A stretch of DNA of 64,000 nt from Microvelia longipes. Its lineage: Eukaryota; Arthropoda; Insecta; Hemiptera; Veliidae. Shown one piece after another: positions 46,805 to 58,879 of this stretch; position 1 is the stretch's first letter; the number at the start of each line of letters is the position of its first letter. The notes beneath the pieces are model-generated. The model did no database searches, was not told where the DNA came from, and saw only the letters and a program-made list of their open reading frames with translations. The position numbers were made by a program, and so were the translations under genes. The stretch lies in NCBI GenBank assembly GCA_018340805.1, contig JACMZG010001911.1:52742673-52806672 (forward strand). Direction: 5' to 3'.

Positions 46805-46925
46805 TAATAATAATAATAATAATATAATAATAAATTCTTTATTCACAATGTTTTAATATCTACCATAGGAAAATGTAAGGGATGAGGCTAGTAGTCTAGT
46901 CTTCCTATATTAAATATTAAATTTT
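46805..46925 (-). mobile_element. Retroposon 3' end with (ATT)n tail
   Basis: On the minus strand CATTGTGAATAAAGAATTTATT runs into ATTATTATT repeats (46808-46832 on the plus strand as AATAATAAT), as in LINE or SINE 3' tails. The 5' boundary is unclear. Confidence 0.6.
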
Positions 46926-47121
46926 TAAAAATATATTAAGTAACAAAAAAAATTTGAAAAAATATTAAATTAATCAATATTAAATCAGTTTAAAGTTTTC
47001 ACTTAATATTACTCACTTTTTATAGGAATCAGAAACGTTTTTGGTAGGAGAAAGTAAACTTATAAATTAGAAAGATCTATAAGAAAGTACACTTCATGAA
47101 GATTCATTAAATCAATATTAC

Positions 47122-47274
47122 CTTTTAGTATTGATGGGATCGGTATTAGACAGCACATAATCATCAGGATCATGCCAAACTTCTAGTTGAAAGATAGCTT
47201 TGAATGATGGTTCGTCGAGACATGGAAATAATCTTCTAGCGTGTACTGGACGTAGTTGTGTTACTATCATCCAC
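47122..47274 (-). CDS. M1 aminopeptidase, visible exon 1 (end of N-terminal beta domain)
   Basis: First recognisable exon. It reads WMIVTQLRPVHARRLFPC followed by LDEPSFKA, the strongly conserved M1 stretch [22 protein letters not shown], then LEVWHDPDDYVLSNTDPIN. This is the late part of the N-terminal beta-saddle domain, just before the catalytic domain. The acceptor ends in AAG before G-TGG; the donor is AAAAG|gtaata. The exon starts with one base completing a codon and ends with two (AG), which join C of the next exon to give Ser. The preceding exon must end in phase 2 and should encode a GxYRSxY-like motif. None was found to the right, so it is short, very distant or missing from the window. 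Confidence 0.93.
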
Positions 47275-47957
47275 CTTTAACATAAAAAGCATAAAACAAA
47301 CTAAAAATCGAGCTTTATAGTCACATAGGAATCATGTTTATTTCATTAATTGAGTCGTAGGGTAAGTGAACACATTTAATTTTATTTAATTTAGTATAAT
47401 AAGTTCAATATAATTTGTTTAATTAAACAATTCTTCATTATTTGTATATATTTATTTACCCGATCGGCCAACGAAGTACGACCATTCAGTTTAAATCAGT
47501 AGTTACGTCAACAAAATAATATGATTTCCCAGCTAAGAAACAGGTTCAGAATCGAATATCTTGGACAGTTTGACAGTAGTAGACAGATCTACTACTGATT
47601 TTACGACAAAAATTTAAGAAACAGCAAAACAGAATTTAGTTTTAAATATTGAAATATAGAGATTGGGTGCTTCTCTACTCAATATCACAGGAACCTCTAA
47701 TAATTCATAAACCACTAATAACTCAACGTATGAGAGGTGTCTAATCGTAATAAAATTGGTACGTACCCCCACTAAGGAGGCTATTATGAATCCAAGCCAA
47801 TTTTTCCTCGTTTGTTTGCCTAAATTATGATGAACTAGTTTTCGAAACAGTGTAACTAATGATAAAATTTTTTTGGAAATAAATCATTTGTTAATTTGGT
47901 ACCAATATCACCTAGTTTTGGTAACATTTTTTCAAGGCCTATAGTTTGGTGTACATA

Positions 47958-48119
47958 AATAAATAAATAACCATTTATTGCATAAATAACAAGGATACAT
48001 GCTTCGATAAATTACTATTTATAATTATTATAATCATTTTATCCAAAGCGACCTAAGTCGTGGTGCCATGATGGCATTAGTCCAATGGTGGATGGTTTTA
48101 ATTTAATGTATAACTTAAC
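47958..48119 (-). mobile_element. Short retroposon with 12-bp target-site duplication
   Basis: 162-bp insert flanked by TTGGTGTACATA (47946-47957 and 48120-48131). On the minus strand it contains CCACCATTGGACTAATGCCATCATGG and ends AATAAATGGTTATTTATTTATTT. The TSD and A/T-rich tail show insertion by LINE machinery; it is a SINE or a 5'-truncated LINE end. Confidence 0.85.
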
Positions 48120-48998
48120 TTGGTGTACATACATACTCGAATAGTTTTTTGCACATTTTCAGAAAGAAATTTGCAGAAACGCCTATTGCTAGGTCTAAGA
48201 CAAACCATTGGAATAATGGTACATAATTGTATGATGACTTGTACACTATTGTCTCGGTTAAATTGCGGATTTTAAAATAATTTATATTGTAAACTTAAAT
48301 AATAATTTCTCAAATTGATCAGATAAAAACGGATAACCATTCCTTGTCAGACAAAAACCATACTTGTCAGACAAAAAAATTGCCTGGTTGCAAATTACTC
48401 CAATAGAAGCTGTTACTTAGGGTTATACATTTGAAAAGAACTACCCTGGATATTTGTACACAAAGCCTTTTAGGTATTCATAACTATCAGAAGTCAGGTT
48501 TTGTTTACACCTGCAAAGGCTGATCTATTTGCAAGGTTTTCACCAAGGACTTTCGCAAATGAACTTCATCCTAAAAAAATTAACAATAGAATAGCACGTC
48601 TCCAGTGCCTAAAAGCTGTTAAAAGCCACAAGTATTTTCGACACACGGTCTTGAAAAATATTACCTATAAAATGCGTCAATGAGATAAACCATTAATCCT
48701 TGTCATATTAACCAGTAAAGTAGTAAGGAATTAAGCAAATTAAGCAGCAAGGAATAGACCGTCTTAACCAGATGCTTAATGTAGCGAATAATTATTAAAA
48801 TTTATGAGCCGAGTATGAACCAACAACTTGGCATTTTATTTATTCTAATTTATCACAATATAATAAAATCTTTTTGCAATTTTCTTCAAATTTAAATTGA
48901 AGAAATTGTATTTTTGAAAAATAATTGGTTTTATTATTAAAAGCTTTTTAATATTTAATAAATATTTAATTTTTTGTTCTTAACTTCTCCAAAGTGTT

Positions 48999-49040
48999 TA
49001 AAAATAATGCCTCAGAACTTTTTCTGAGGCATTATTTTTA
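48999..49040. repeat. Perfect 19-bp-arm hairpin
   Basis: TAAAAATAATGCCTCAGAA, loop CTTT, then the exact complement. Resembles a bacterial terminator but lies in insect DNA with no gene beside it; probably a small inverted duplication. Confidence 0.9.
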
Positions 49041-49796
49041 ACGCCATTATTTATTTTTTTTTTTTTTTAAGTAACTTTTTTACTTATTCTCAATCTTATA
49101 AATAGCAAATGATCCAGGATATCATTTACATTTAAAGACCTATTTGTCAGAAAGTAACATATTTTATTAATGCAAAAAAGTTACGAAACATTCTGAATTA
49201 CATTTTTCAGAAAAAAAAACTTTACCTGTTATTAAAAAGTTTAAAAAGGACAATTTTATTTAAGTATTTTCTATTATAAGTTTTATGCAAAAGTTTTTAA
49301 ATTTTTAGTCGATTAAAAAATAAAAAGTTTTGATGACTTGAAAAATGTTTTGTTGGCGACACAATCAGGATTAAAAAAAGGGGGTGAGTTGTAATATTTT
49401 ACAAAAATCTTTGTGTTTGAGTTGAAGGGAGGGGCTCTTTTAACAGGGTTAGAGGAGTAAAATTGTAACAAGTAACAGACAGACTGTCACGAACAATGAC
49501 AGCTTTAATACATCTTATCTGTTTTTTTTTCTGTTTTTTCTTTGGTTGGTAACAATGTTTACAATAAGTTTTTTTTTAGCGGATAAAAAAATTAGATAAT
49601 TTTTAAAAAGAATACAAGTATGGTTTGATGCTATATAGCTTTAAACTTAAAAATCCTTTTGAAAGGTTTATAAAGTCCCTAGTCAATTCAAGGGACTCCA
49701 AGTCCCTCAGTAGTCCTGTAAATTCCTCGAAAGTAAAAATAAGTTAATATTTTTTTCAAATATAAAAGTACACATACATTACAGCTGCATAAGATG

Positions 49797-49865
49797 GATC
49801 GGTGGTGGTGTAACGGATAGCACGTGAGCTTAAGGACCTGCGAAACAGCCTTTAAACCAGTGTGA
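49797..49865 (+). repeat. tRNA-like SINE head
   Basis: GGTGGTGTAACGGATAGCACGTGAGC resembles the 5' half and A box of a tRNA; the 3' half has no good B box (GATGTCAGGTACTT). It is directly followed by a Rep1 3' part. Confidence 0.45.
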
Positions 49866-49879
49866 TGTCAGGTACTTAT

Positions 49880-50005
49880 ACAACAACATAAAGTCTTTAA
49901 AAATGAGGAGAAACATGGAGTTACCCCCTGGGGACAAAAGGGAACATTTAGGTAACATCCTGGTTTTAGATTTTTTACCAACAATACATTTCCTATATAC
50001 CTACG
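49880..50005 (+). repeat. Rep1 3' end
   Basis: GGTAACATCCTGGTTTTAGATTTTTTACCAACAATACATTTCCTATATACCTACGG matches the Rep1 tail. Confidence 0.75.
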
Positions 50006-50059
50006 GTAAATAGATAAAAGTATTAATGGTGAAATGTTAAGTATATCATACGTTGAACT

Positions 50060-51110
50060 TTTTACTTTTCTTATTTATACCATAGGTATAAAAAAGTAAG
50101 AAAAGTATTGTGTTTGCTAAAAGATCCAAAACCGGGATGTTATCGGAATCGTCTGTTTCAGGTGTTTTAAAGGCCTCCTAATTGGTTTTTGCAAATTTGT
50201 CTGTCTTTATGTGTGTTTGTGTGGTGTGTGAGAGTTGAAAAATTTTACAAAACTCAGTCTACCGCTGTATTTGAAATATTAAGAAAATATTTTTTATAAC
50301 TTTATGAACCCGCAATAATGAGTCAGCGAAAATTTCGAACAATCATAAAGCGCTGAAAAAAGTGTGATCGGATTGACATTTAGCAAGTTTCATCTCATTA
50401 TCAGCATTAGTTTAATTTTTATAAAACCACTTGTGTTCTTTAAATTATTGTAAAAGATCGGAAAATATTCCAATTTAGTAGAAATTAGGTAAAAGTATAA
50501 TCCTTTATGTTGTAAATAAGTATGCTAAGATTCGCTTTAAAACGATAAGTATATCTATTGTTTTTGTTGAATTATAAACGTTAAGCAGCATTGAGCGTGA
50601 TCAGTGCTGCATGGATGATCGCAGAGAATGAAACGGAAGTATTTACTTTCTGAGGATAAGCGAAACGAGTCCAAAGCAGGGAGGATGAGCGTAGCAAATC
50701 CGATGTAATGAGTAAAAGTTCCGAAGTACCCCATACTTGATATTTTATACTGTTTTGTTATTATTCTGTTAAATATTTTTATTTATTTTTTAATATCGGT
50801 TTTATTATTAAAATATTTAGGTTGTACGTTCTATGACTGTGAAGTAAAAAAAAATGTATCAAAAACTTAATAATCCTTTACCAAACTATTGAAATATTAG
50901 GTCACAAAGTAATAAATTTGTTATAAATTTAATAATCTTTAGATGTCAACTTCTCTTTTTTGTTTAAATATTCAGAGGCCAATAAATTATGTGTTAACCT
51001 TAATATAACCTGAGGGCGAGCGAAGCGATTCCGAAGTAGGGAGGATAAGCGTAGCGAATTTGATGTAATGAGAAAAAGTTCTGAGGTAACCCCATACCCG
51101 ATTTTTACAT
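50060..51110 (-). repeat. Rep1 full-length copy plus adjoining 5' end
   Basis: Minus-strand copy from GTACTTCGGAACTTTTACTCATTACATCGGATTTGC (about 50745) to the CCTATATAC tail (about 50070). A further 250 bp (50750-51000) is the inverse of 58880-59200, so Rep1 continues upstream of its CGAGTACAGGG block to about 1 kb in total. Another 5' block starts at 50995 (GAGGGCGAGCGAAGCGATTCCGAAG). Confidence 0.8.
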
Positions 51111-51591
51111 TAAATAGGCTTACTATATCTCCCACAAGACTAAAACTTTAAGTTTTGTATTATTTTGATCCTCCTGAATAACCTAAAATTTTTAATTATT
51201 ATCATATCGGTTTAATATAATCAATATTTCTAATAACATCAATGATTTATCTTTATAGACCTGAAGCTATTAAACCTTTATAATAATTTCCTTCCTGTCC
51301 CTATTAAAATCTAAAAATTTATATTTCACGTCCCCTAACCCTTCTCTTCTTTATTCCTTTCCCTCGCCCACATCTTTCCCCTACTTTTTATCACTAAGCG
51401 ATTAGATTTTAAATTATTAAAAATTGATAACTGGTTTTAAAACTAAGATATTTTATGAGCAACCCCGTAGCTTCAAAACATAATTTTTTTCACAATAAAA
51501 ATGGTTGAAAAAGATTATTATAAAATAAATTACCTCCGTTATAGCCTTTAAACTCTTTTCTAAAAGATTCACTAACTATATAGTCCCTGGA

Positions 51592-51798
51592 TTATTCTTT
51601 AGACAAGTCTCTTTTGTCGGATTGAATTCTATCGTTTGCTCTATTATTTTGCATGTTCATGATCAGTGAGTCCCCCCTTTTAAAAAATCTATCACCCCTC
51701 ACTCGTCCTCTCCATGACCCCAACCTCCGTTCGTTGCGTGCGTAGCGGTTATTGCGATGCGGAAAATGTTGGCTCCACAATAGCAACAACGGCCGCAA
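51592..51798 (-). CDS. Arg-rich coding-like fragment, unrecognised
   Basis: 68-codon open frame (from a TTG codon) containing HFPHRNNRYARNERRLGSWR, then GRVRGDRFF and LIMNMQNNRANDRIQSDKRD. GC content is well above the surroundings. After its TAA another frame continues SRDYIVSESFRKEFKGYNGG up to a GGTAAT donor-like site at about 51535. Could be a decayed retroelement nucleic-acid-binding segment or an exon with a frameshift; not an aminopeptidase N-terminus as far as I can see. Confidence 0.3.
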   Translation of the reverse strand: MRPLLLLWSQHFPHRNNRYARNERRLGSWRGRVRGDRFFKRGDSLIMNMQNNRANDRIQSDKRDLSKE

Positions 51799-53252
51799 AA
51801 GCTGCTAACACAGCGCACTCTATTTCTGCATTTCAGAAATAAAAATATATTCTTCAGAAAAAATAACAACATGGCTTGTGTTTTGATTTGTATTTTTAAC
51901 GTTCTACTATATTAGTTATTGTAATTTTGTCCTGATTATTTGATTTTGTTCCTAATCAAATGTGGTCAGGTTACTTTTTCGATGTTTTCAAAATTTAACC
52001 TATATAGGGCCCCTCTAGTGGTATATCTCTATGGTAAGTGGTTTCAAATTTGCTTATGTTCTCCATCCTGCTTTTTTTGTTCTAAAGTGTTGTACTATTA
52101 AAAACTAAGTTCAAATTTATTATTCCCTCGAAGAAATTTAATTATTCGACTTATTTAATATAAAGGCACAGAAATTTCATACAAACTGTGGAATTTTTTA
52201 ATTAAATATTCTCGAAAGTAAATGAGAAAGTATAGGGTTAAACCTAACCCGACTCTTTGTGCTTAAATAGAAAGTTTACCTAGTAAACGCAAGTGTGTAT
52301 TAAACTTTAGACATTAAGTATTATTTATAATATTTTAATTAGTTCTTAATTAAATGGTTTGGTGTTTCAAACAGTAGGCAATGGGTTAATTTTATCATTA
52401 AATTGCAAAAAACATAAACTGTTCTTCGCTTACGTTAAGCAATTTATCGACCTATACCAAGTAGGTCTTAAGTTCAATTACCAGGCTTTACTCCTAATTT
52501 AAATCAATAATTCGATTCTCATAACAGCACATTTTTAGCTTGAATTTATCTGATCACTATGTTCCAATCATGATATTTTAATTTTGAAGTAAAGTTCAAT
52601 ATTAGATTTTTGCAAACATAATAATTAGAGTAAAATGGGGAACTTCCAACCAAGGTGATTTTCGCTAGAATATGCAGTGTTCTAAACGGGCGTTAAATTT
52701 TTTTCTTTTTATCTACCCTTAAAAAGAACGCCTTAAAATCACATATACGCTTTTTATGCAATGCATAAGAACATTGCGGGTTTAGTGTCACACATCTCAT
52801 CTGAATTTTTCCCAACTAAATAGCCAAATATAGCTTACGATATCAGCGAGATGGAAAGAGAGAGAAGGTAGAGGAAAGTACTTTCTTCAAATAAATAAAT
52901 ATACTTTTTTTCCTGAATTTCTATACTTCTACAAAAAGGTAAGAAATAGAGCGTAGAAAAGAGGCAATCTAATAAAAAAATGTTTTGCTGGAGGTGTGCA
53001 ATAGCAAGACAATATGTGTTTGAGTGCTGCCAGAACAAGTCTACTTAAATTGTTGCCATGACAGCATTTCTATATGTGACATCTTGTCAAGTGGCCCAGA
53101 GATAAGTCAAGCATTTTTTTTCATGTAGAAGGAATCTTACAATAAACTGTTATAGAAGAAATTAAATAAAAGTACTTAAACTCATACTGTTATAAGCAAT
53201 TAATTAAATATGTATTACTGTTAACAACTATAATACTTATTTTGTTACTGCT

Positions 53253-53253
53253 T

Positions 53254-53333
<80 letters not shown>
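53253..53333. repeat. (TA)n microsatellite
   Basis: About 80 bp of nearly pure TA. Confidence 0.95.
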
Positions 53334-53335
<2 letters not shown>

Positions 53336-53464
53336 GAAAACTTCACAAAGCTGCTTGCAAACCGTTATGCCCCCCCCCTTTTTATAACTGTTGAATATCA
53401 ATATCCTACATAAAAATATTTAAAATAGATAACTTCACTTAATATTTAAATTAAAAGAGAATAC

Positions 53465-53730
53465 ACATTTAGGCGGCACATTTAAAACTTCTACTCGCTT
53501 CGCCCGTCCTCATCATCCTTGCTTACAACATTTCGATTAGTAAATAAGAGGCCGCGAAGACCCTCAGAGTTTTGGCTTCTCCAAAGCCTTAAAAATGTTA
53601 TGATTATCCAAAGCCTGAGGTAATATTACTTCGTTGTCATGATTGTTTATAGTCTAAGGTAATATTACTTCAGTCTCGCTTTGCTTGACCTTAGAATTTC
53701 ATGATTATCCGAAGCTTTAATTTTGTCGAG
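53465..53730. repeat. Degenerate tandem repeat with AATATTACTTC units
   Basis: Units starting ATGATTATCCAAAGCCTGAGGTAATATTACTTCG recur at about 53598, 53639 and 53700. The left end CTCGCTTCGCCCGTCCTCATCATCC resembles the head of Rep1. Confidence 0.6.
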
Positions 53731-54632
53731 ACAAAATTAAAACCGCTACTACACGTAACCTCAAAATTATATGGTATCCGAATATCTAGGGTGTTTTAGC
53801 GTTGGGATTATTAAAGCTTAAAAATGTAATACAGGACTTAAACTATTTTCTGGAAAGCACAACGAGGCCTAAAGATAGATTTTTGAGCAAAGTTATATAA
53901 ATAAAGCTTTATTTATTTTAAATAAATAAAATAATTTATTTATTTTAAATAAATAGCTTTATTCTATTTAATTATATAGAATAAAGCTTTATAGCTATTA
54001 TTCCTAGCAATGGTGTTATATTTCTATTTAACACCATTTCCTATAAGTTGAGACTCAGAAGCGATAAAATAAGAAAATTTACCCTTATTTCCGACCTTAT
54101 TTTAGCTCACATTCCATTGAAAATTCGCTAAAATAAAGTTACGAAAAATTATCAATACAACAGGTAATAATTAAAATATTTAACTCGCAAGTAATGATGT
54201 TACGTGAAACACATTTCTATGTAATATTAAATATCTCCTAAAAATTGTATAAGTGCTATTAAGTTAAGTAAAAAATACATTATTAAGTCTTAAAAGTCTC
54301 AAGCTAATCACTGATTCTTCCTTTTTTTTGTACTTAATTACCCTTTAAACACAGCACAGTGTTATTTAAGAATTTTATGTAACAGAGGTTAAACTTTTGG
54401 AACTGTTTCTCTTTCATTAACCTAATGCTGAGCTGAAAATTAAGTTTTAGCGAATTTCAAATAAAACAAATTCGTGAATAAGGTGTCGCCGTCATTGATG
54501 CGGGAGAGAGGGAGGAATAGGAGCGATGGATCCCACTTTTTCGTTCGTGATTGCAAAAATATACATGTGTAGTCTGATTCAAATACAATAATATAATTTT
54601 TAAAATAATATTATAAAGAACAAAAGTATTAT

Positions 54633-54636
<4 letters not shown>

Positions 54637-54692
<56 letters not shown>

Positions 54693-54693
54693 A
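54637..54693. repeat. (TA)n microsatellite
   Basis: About 55 bp TA, preceded by ACAC. Confidence 0.93.
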
Positions 54694-55969
54694 ATATACG
54701 ACATTATATTTAGTTAAATCAATAAATACGTACATAAAGGTGATACCAATTATTTCATATAATTAACGTTTATTTTTATGAAAATGAATTGTATTCATTA
54801 TCATATTTTATTTGGTTTTTACGGTTTGGTTTAGTTTATTAGTTAACTAATTCATAGGTGCATGTTCCGTATAATAGCAATAGCCAGTCTATTTTCGCGA
54901 GAGAGTTAATTTGTTAAAAAAACTTTAAATAGATTTTAACCCTTAGGTTTGATGTCTGGAAGATTAAATGTATATGAAATTTAAATATATTTCATAAATA
55001 TTTATATAAAATTATAAGTTAAGAGGTATTTTTTCGAAAAGTCATAAAACATTGATTTTTTTGTTTTTGGATAAACGTGGAATAAAGGGGATGTACACCT
55101 AAATTAGTACAACAAATTTTTAACTTCATTATCAGCCGTAGTTCTAAAGTTGTTGTCAGCCATTTTTACTTTTCTTAAGTTAATAAAGATACAATCTAAC
55201 CACTCTGAATAATTTTATAAAGAACACCAGAGCGAACAAGTTTCCAGCACTTCCTTAGTCGCACACTAACTTCCGAACGCCAGGAGCTTGCTCTGATTGG
55301 AATGAATCTTGACACATTGCTTCACCGGAGCTACAGAGGAGTATTGTTAGTGAAAAAATTAAGACGTCATTAACACAAGTTACGACACAAGTTCACACTG
55401 GTTTTACTTTCACCATCCCTTTAATATTAGATAAACTATACAATTCCTTAAATATGTAGCAAAAACACCCTAAATATTTTGGAAAGTTAAAACTTATCTC
55501 ATTTGCAAAGCCGTTATAATCTAGACATGAGTTAAAATGGTGGAATATTTTTGTTTTATTGCTATGAGTCATTTTATTTTCTTAAAATGATCCTCTGGAG
55601 CACAGTTAGTTTTTACAAAATGTTTCCTCGGTTTGCCGTATCTTAAAAAACGAAAAGTCGTAAACATAAAAATAGCGACCATTGAATTTATGTACTGCTT
55701 AAATGTTTAGTTTTAATGTGTGATTTAAAGAACCACGCACTTTTTGATGAACAAAATAAAAACAAATATTATAAAAATTTCGTTAGGAAAAATGTCACAG
55801 ATCTCGTATAAATGCGAATAACTGGGTGTTTTTAATGCATTGAGCAACCAATAACAGCGTGTACAAAATGAAACAATAACTATTCTTCTAAAAATGTTCA
55901 ACTAAAAAAAGACTGACTTTATTTAATTTAATTGGTAAATTAAACAATTGAGTTTAATTGTCAACTTAG

Positions 55970-56075
55970 TTTTGGTCACAGTAGAAGAAAAATCCCGCTG
56001 ACATCCCGGTTTCGGATTTTTTGCAAACACAATACTTATTCTATATACCTTAATAGAAATAATTAAGGAAAAGTA
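55970..56075 (+). repeat. Rep1 3' end
   Basis: GACATCCCGGTTTCGGATTTTTTGCAAACACAATACTTATTCTATATACC...AAGGAAAAGTAAAAG, the Rep1 tail. Confidence 0.8.
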
Positions 56076-56389
56076 AAAGCTTAAACAGGTGCCGTCGACC
56101 CAGGCGCGGATCCAGCCCAAATTCTTGAAAGGGGGGATTATTGAGGCTTAGTTAACTAATTTATTTCGCACGAAGGTGCAGGGGCATTAATAAGGGCTTA
56201 GTATAACTTAAGATACTTATACTTAAATAGTAGCATTGAAAAAAGTATCAAGATGCAAGTGAAGCCAGCTAAAAAGAAGCTAAAAAAGAGTTTTAGCGAA
56301 CTACATTAATGAATAATGGAAATTCCCATAATGGACATGGCATATGTGTCATATGTCATACACATATCTACTGTGTGATCTACCTGTGT

Positions 56390-57190
56390 AGAAACGAAAC
56401 TTGGCATATGGCGAGATGTTAAGAAAGTTACAAGGCCTATTATTTGGAAAAAACGATGACGTCATCAACCCTAGATATGACGTCATTGAAAATATTGACT
56501 TTAAAACAAGGTATTACATATTGCCTTAAGTTGAGACCAGTTTCAGCTGAATTAGACCATCCCTAGTGAAACAAACGTTGGATAATATATATTATATAAT
56601 TATATAATATGTACACGTCTAGATCAATGACTTTGCGATATCTGTTAGGTTCAGTAGCTAGATCGGAGAAGGTAGTATAAAAGAAAGACCCCTATCTCTT
56701 GCTCTGCCCTCAGGACAAAAATGGCTCCCACGGAACAACGGCGAGCTAAGCAGGGTCGCAAAGCGCCTGGAAGGTCGTCTTATAGTTTTAGGCATTCTAA
56801 AACGATTGGAATCGGTTTCTGCTCAATCGGGTCATCGAAGTAGCGTTATTTGCATAACTTAATTATGACGTCATCAGCTATTAAAATTAAAGTTTTCTAC
56901 TGTATACAGGGGGTGAAAGATAATTCTTCAACGCTACATATATTTTGTGTGTATAAACGCGATGGAAATTCACTACATACATGGCAAAATGCCATGTAAA
57001 AATTAATACTGAAACAACGATTGTGTGGACTTGAAAAGGCCATAGCAAGGCGGCAATAATTCGCTAAATACATGGCAAAAAAACCACGAACCAGCCACAA
57101 GAAGGCCTTAGGCCAGAAGCATCCTGAGGGGCGAGGCTGCGTAGCGGCTACGGGTCGACTTATTTCTAGCATGTGTGAAGTGAGATGTGA
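56390..57190 (+). mobile_element. Rep2/3 composite element (copy 2)
   Basis: Same order as the 26595-27815 copy but on the plus strand: AAGGCCTATTATTTGG, paired TGACGTCA (56457, 56478), AAAACAAGGTATT, TATAAAA (56676), the ORF head at 56720, CATGGCAAAATGCCATG (56982), GGCCTTAGGCC and GCGTAGCGGCTACGGG. The interior is about 0.4 kb shorter than copy 1. The ORF is frameshifted after about 30 codons. Confidence 0.65.
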
Positions 57191-57338
57191 AACTCCTTAC
57201 AGAGTCGTTCAACCCATAAGTCCTAAAGTTAAATAACTTAAATGGCATCATATCAAAATAATTTACGTCATGGGTTCCCAAAACTCCAGCTAAGGGGTTG
57301 ATATAATAAGTGAGTATATAACATTTCTTTTCTGAGAA

Positions 57339-57837
57339 ATGATAATAATCCTACCCGATTTCGTTAGGAGCAAATTCATTAAATATTCAGTCCTAATTAT
57401 ACAAATATCAGTTTTTCTTAAAAATAAATGAATAACAAATCATGCGAGCGATGCGAGCTCTTTACAATTGTTTTTTTGCTCTTTATAATTTTGCTCTTTT
57501 TAATTGTTTTTTTTTAATTAAAAAAATAATCAGCTACTTTCTTTTTCTTTAATTTCCTCCGTTTTTGGATCTTGGGGGGGGGGACTTTGGGAATGATAAT
57601 AATCCTACCCGATTTCGGTAGGAGCAAATTCATTAAATATTTTCAGTCCTAATTATACAAAATATCAGTTTTTCTTAAAAATTAAATGAATAACAAATCA
57701 TGCGAGCGATGCGAGCTCTTTACAATTGTTTTTTTTGCTCTTATAATTTGCTCTTTTTAATTGTTTTTATTAAAAAAAAAATCAGCTACTTTCTTTTTCT
57801 TTAATTTTCCTCCATTTTTTGGATCTTGGGGGGGGAC
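57339..57837 (+). repeat. Two-copy tandem duplication, 254-bp unit
   Basis: ATGATAATAATCCTACCCGATTTCG starts at 57339 and again at 57593; each unit contains CATGCGAGCGATGCGAGCTC and ends in TTGGATCTTGGGGGGG. The copies differ mainly by homopolymer indels. Confidence 0.93.
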
Positions 57838-57879
57838 GATTGCCCCCTTCGCTCCCCCTTGTAACCGAGCCTGCTTCGA

Positions 57880-58345
57880 CCCCTGACCGCTTTGCGGCCG
57901 GTGTTATGCAAGCCTTATGTCCATATGTCAGAAGATATCCCTTGTCTGGTTAAAAGATAGGTATTATGTCCATCGGAAGATGAGTATTGTCTCTTGTTCT
58001 ACTAATATTTATTCATTGCATAGTATTTTGTCTTGTATTTAGTGAATTTTCAACATGCGGGCCACACCGTGTACAACATTACCTCACAGGCTTGCTTCGC
58101 GGCGCTGCTCGGCTTGCCGTGGCTCTTCGAGGCCATTTATTATTCTTTTGACTCTCGACAGTGATAGTAGGCTACCAGGGTGGAACACGAAGTAAGAAAC
58201 TGGTTACTAACAACCTCCTCACCTTATAGCGCGTTTTTAGAGGTTAACAATGGGCCAGAGGGAGGCCCCCTGGCTGCTAAACGGCCCGACTCCGACTGAC
58301 CGCGGTCAAAGCTACGGGCCGAAGGCCCGTATGTGTCATTTATAT
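57880..58345 (-). repeat. Rep2/3 copy, rearranged
   Basis: Contains TACGGGCCGAAGGCCCGTA (58313), GGAGGCCCCCTGG, CTTGCTTCGCGGCG, and GAGGCCATTTATTATTCTTTTGACTCTCGACAG matching the ORF head block at 27459-27490. A GACCGCTTTGCGGCCGG hairpin is at 57885. Confidence 0.6.
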
Positions 58346-58879
58346 AATTTTGAGGTAAAATGTTGTTACTTGGAAATAAATAAATAAAAAAAATCTTTTA
58401 TTTTTGATGCCACTAATTTGTAGATTAATATGACTTATATTAATCAATGATGTCAATAATACCTGGTTTTCCCCAAAATATAAGGTGGATATAAAACAAG
58501 ATAAATTGCATAGATTTAATTTATAATTACAAATTATGACTTTAGGCCACCACAGATTTACAGTTTTTACCGATTTTTACCAATCCTGCCTTAAAAATAT
58601 TAAACATAAAAATCCCTTCACAAATCACACAAGTGTGTATTGTGTCATTTCGGTTTAAATGTACACAATTATTTTTTTTGTGAAATGCGTCGTTGATAAA
58701 GCGAATTTTTATCTCAAACACGCATTATGTTAATAAATAGAACGTGCTAAACCCCTCTCTACAGCTTTTCATGAAACTATAATATCTAAAAGTCTATACA
58801 GAGTTCTATAGAAGCCTTGTAGAGGTGTTTATTTCATCACCTCCTCGGGTCGATGGGGGAGGGATGCAGTTTTAACTTA

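Larger units (their letters stand above)
43931..47121 (-). other. Intron between visible exons 1 and 2
   Basis: 3.2 kb. Contains (TA)n/(TTAATA)n (46158-46346), a Helitron-like 3' end (46705-46732) and a retroposon tail (46805-46925). AAATAAATAAATAAAT and AATAATAATAAATAAATAA runs lie at 44660-44695. No coding signal. Confidence 0.75.

Noticed and set aside
48999..49040. Rho-independent terminator
   Set aside because: Shape fits, but this is insect nuclear DNA with introns and no bacterial genes.
49797..49865. A functional tRNA gene
   Set aside because: The 5' half is tRNA-like but no convincing anticodon stem or B box follows.
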